DNA of 14,649 nt from JAPLKX01 sp035530195 (lineage in GTDB: Bacteria; Hydrogenedentota; Hydrogenedentia; Hydrogenedentales; SLHB01): positions 1 through 14,649 of the forward strand of contig DATKVG010000127.1 of NCBI GenBank assembly GCA_035530195.1. Reading direction: 5' to 3'. Made by a program: the position numbers and the translations under genes. The notes under the pieces were generated by a model, which saw only the letters and a program-made list of their open reading frames with translations, was not told the DNA's origin and made no database searches. Below, in pieces: positions 12,980 through 14,649 of the stretch (position 1 is the first letter of the stretch; each line of letters begins with the position of its first letter).

Positions 12980-14293
12980 ATGATGAGCAAGAAAATGGGA
13001 CGGCGCGAGTTCATGAATACGGCGGCGCTGGGCGCGGGTGCGCTGGGCGTGATGAGCATTCCGCCGCGGGCTGTCGCGGCGCAGAACAAGATCCTGCGGG
13101 TGGGCGTGATTGGCACGGGCAACCGGGGCAAGAGCCTGACCGGCACCATGCTCAACATCCCCGGCATTTCAGTGCCCGCGGTGTGCGATATCAACGCCGT
13201 CAACCTCGCCGCAGGGCAGGACGTCGTCGAGAAGACCGGCCAGAAGCGGCCCGAGCCTTACACGGGCGACGACTATGCCTACCGCAAGCTGCTGGAGCGC
13301 GACGACCTCGATGCGATCATCATCGCGACGCCGTGGCACTGGCATACGCCCATGGCGGTCGACGCCATGAAGGCGGGAAAAGCCACGGCCGTCGAAGTGC
13401 CCGCGGCCATGACGTTCGAGGATTGCTGGCTGCTGGTCGATACGCACGAGTCCACGGGCGTGCCCTGCATGATGCTCGAGAACTGGAGTTTCCGGCAGGA
13501 CAACCTCGCCGTGCTCAACATGATCCGGCAGGGGTTGCTCGGCGAGATCATGCACTGCCATTGCGCCCATTCGCACGACTGCGTCGACCACTGGTTTTTC
13601 GACACCGACGGCAACATCCGGTGGGGCGGCGAGTACCTGATCAAGTACAACCGGGATCAGTACCCGACGCACAGCATGGGGCCGGTTCTGAGCTGGATGG
13701 ACATCAACTGCGGCGACGCGTTCGCCACGGGTACGAGCACCGCCACGCGGTCCCGCGGCATCAACGCGCATTTCGAGCAGAAATTCGGCGCGGATCACCC
13801 CAACGCGAAGCGCGAGTATAAGCAGGGCGATATTGTTTCGTCCGTCATTCGCACGCACGGCGGCAAGACGATTGTCGTCAATTACGACATGCAACTGCCG
13901 CGGCCGTACGACAACCGGTGGATGATCCAGGGGACGCTCGGGCTGTACGACGAGGCGCGCAGTTCGGTGTACATTCTGGATAAGAGCCCGAAGTATCACG
14001 AGTGGGAACCGTTCGCGCCGTACCAGGAAAAGTACAACCACCAGTGGTGGAAAGATATGGCGGAAATGAGCGACGGCCACGGCGGCACCGATTACCTCGA
14101 GTTGCGCCAGTTCCTCACCGCGGTCCGCAATGGCACCCCAACGCCCATTGACATCTACGATTCCGTCGTGATGTGCTCGATCATCCCCATGTCGGAAAAA
14201 TCGATTGCCAACGGCAGCGCACCGGTCGAGTTCCCCGATTTCACCCGCGGCAAATGGAAAACCCGCAAACCGTATTTCGCACTGGAAACTTGA
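12980..14293 (+). CDS. Tat-exported Gfo/Idh/MocA-family protein, GH109 (alpha-N-acetylgalactosaminidase)-like
   Basis: The 437-residue protein starts with a Tat signal (GRREFMNTAALGAGALGVMS, cleavage after about 34), as expected for export with bound NAD. A Rossmann motif follows (GVIGTGNRG, Gly45/47/50), then ATPWHWHTPMAVDAMKAGKATAVEVPAA. The latter part resembles glycoside hydrolase family 109: VPCMMLENWSF, YPTHSMGPVLSWMDIN-GD, RPYDNRWMIQGTLG and GHGGTDYLELRQFL. GH109 enzymes cleave alpha-GalNAc by an NAD-dependent oxidation/elimination route. Glu139, His199, Tyr228 and His231 match residues I recall as active-site positions. His197 stands where the characterised enzyme has Tyr179. Activity on another glycoside, or a dehydrogenase role, is possible. 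In-frame upstream codons back to 12839 run through repeat DNA and are rejected; GGAGGG at 12969 supports ATG 12980 or 12983. Confidence 0.85.
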   Translation: MMSKKMGRREFMNTAALGAGALGVMSIPPRAVAAQNKILRVGVIGTGNRGKSLTGTMLNIPGISVPAVCDINAVNLAAGQDVVEKTGQKRPEPYTGDDYAYRKLLERDDLDAIIIATPWHWHTPMAVDAMKAGKATAVEVPAAMTFEDCWLLVDTHESTGVPCMMLENWSFRQDNLAVLNMIRQGLLGEIMHCHCAHSHDCVDHWFFDTDGNIRWGGEYLIKYNRDQYPTHSMGPVLSWMDINCGDAFATGTSTATRSRGINAHFEQKFGADHPNAKREYKQGDIVSSVIRTHGGKTIVVNYDMQLPRPYDNRWMIQGTLGLYDEARSSVYILDKSPKYHEWEPFAPYQEKYNHQWWKDMAEMSDGHGGTDYLELRQFLTAVRNGTPTPIDIYDSVVMCSIIPMSEKSIANGSAPVEFPDFTRGKWKTRKPYFALET

Positions 14294-14321
14294 AGCTGTA
14301 CGGAGTGGGGCCGCTCTTAGC

Positions 14322-14341
14322 GCGGCTTATCGCCGCTTTTT
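14322..14341 (+). terminator. Intrinsic terminator of the GH109-like gene
   Basis: GCGGC (14322-14326), a TTATC loop and GCCGC (14332-14336) are followed at once by TTTTT, 28 bases after the stop codon. A competing GCCGC at 14310-14314 could pair with the same GCGGC arm. Confidence 0.65.
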
Positions 14342-14403
14342 CATGCGGGCGAAGCTTGCGTAAGAGGCGGGCCAAGAGTATTTGATGAGAGTCTGGTTTG
14401 GTG

Positions 14404-14649
14404 AACCCGCGAGGCGGGTTGTCCAGAATGTGGCCCAGGGTGACCGAAGGGAACCCTGGGATAGCGGCCCCACAAAAGAAGTCCCCGAAGGGGCCGCCAG
14501 AAATGATCCAGCGAGGGGTGGTCCAGAATGATCCCGAGCGAGGACTGGCCCTGCACGACGGGCATTTGGACCCGTGAAGCGGGTTGTGCAGAATGTGGCC
14601 CAGGGTGACCGAAGGGAACCCTGGGATAGCGGCTTACCCCACAAAAGAA
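14404..14649. repeat. Modular array of short hairpins, running off the window end
   Basis: A ~67-bp block at 14414-14480 recurs at 14579-14649 (71 bp) and is nearly identical apart from a few bases and a 4-base TTAC insertion. Each copy contains CCCAGGGT...ACCCTGGG stems (14434-14460 and 14599-14625). Each is preceded by a small GC stem: AACCCGC-gag-GCGGGTT at 14404-14420 and ACCCG-tgaag-CGGGT at 14570-14583. CCCC-gaa-GGGG (14483-14493) and irregular GATCC(A/C)-containing spacers lie between the copies. Open frames across it are repetitive Gly/Pro/Ser/Arg strings with no start signals, so I treat it as non-coding intergenic repeat DNA. The array may continue beyond the window. Confidence 0.7.

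Noticed and set aside
14327..14644. Minus-strand 105-codon open frame over the terminal repeats
   Set aside because: Its sequence is a duplicated G-S-L-R-S-P-W-A-T string produced by the DNA repeat; no start signal or family.

Overview
The window is 14.6 kb of GC-rich, densely coding DNA from a Gram-negative bacterium. The Gram-negative call rests on a tripartite RND/TolC pump, a candidate lipoprotein cytochrome and a Tat-exported enzyme. Three traits together point to an environmental lineage of the Planctomycetota / Lentisphaerota / Candidatus Hydrogenedentota kind: a sigma factor fused to a membrane span and repeated beta-sandwich domains, a Tat-exported Gfo/Idh/MocA (GH109-like) enzyme, and several families of short hairpin repeats between genes. 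This placement is an inference; the window holds no rRNA or other phylogenetic marker.

Layout. 1-225: probable 3' end of an incoming plus-strand gene, with a 65-bp imperfect direct duplication and a hairpin after the stop. 400-3132 (minus): a 910-residue fusion of an ECF-type sigma factor, one transmembrane helix and about six carboxypeptidase-regulatory-like beta domains. 3133-3307: a divergent control region with an AT-rich island, two separate palindromic sites and a strong promoter for the rightward genes. 3308-10054 (plus): an efflux operon of MarR regulator, periplasmic adaptor, RND permease and TolC-like outer-membrane factor. The first three genes overlap by ATGA and are probably translationally coupled; the fourth has its own strong ribosome binding site. 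10132-12256 (plus): a two-gene unit very similar to mycobacterial DprE1 and DprE2, which together epimerise polyprenyl-phosphoryl ribose to arabinose. It has a promoter positioned for a leaderless mRNA. 12257-12397: a REP-like long hairpin between convergent genes. 12398-12730 (minus): a small monohaem c-type cytochrome, possibly a lipoprotein. 12731-12979: divergent promoters plus dispersed hairpin repeats. 12980-14293 (plus): a Tat-exported GH109-like oxidoreductase/glycosidase, followed by an intrinsic terminator. 14404-14649: a modular array of short hairpins with a ~67-71 bp direct repeat, running off the end of the window.

How the genes work together. The MarR protein probably represses its own operon by binding a palindrome that covers the -10 element and spacer, so pump expression would respond to a ligand or redox signal. 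The divergent sigma fusion could connect an envelope signal to transcription and shares the same intergenic region. The DprE1/DprE2-like pair suggests the cell makes a D-arabinofuranose donor for a surface glycan, although no prenyltransferase or arabinosyltransferase lies in the window. No mobile-element gene, tRNA, rRNA or CRISPR array was seen. The most notable items are the sigma/membrane/beta-domain fusion and the DprE-like pair in an apparently non-actinobacterial genome. I do not see a clearly new multi-gene system.
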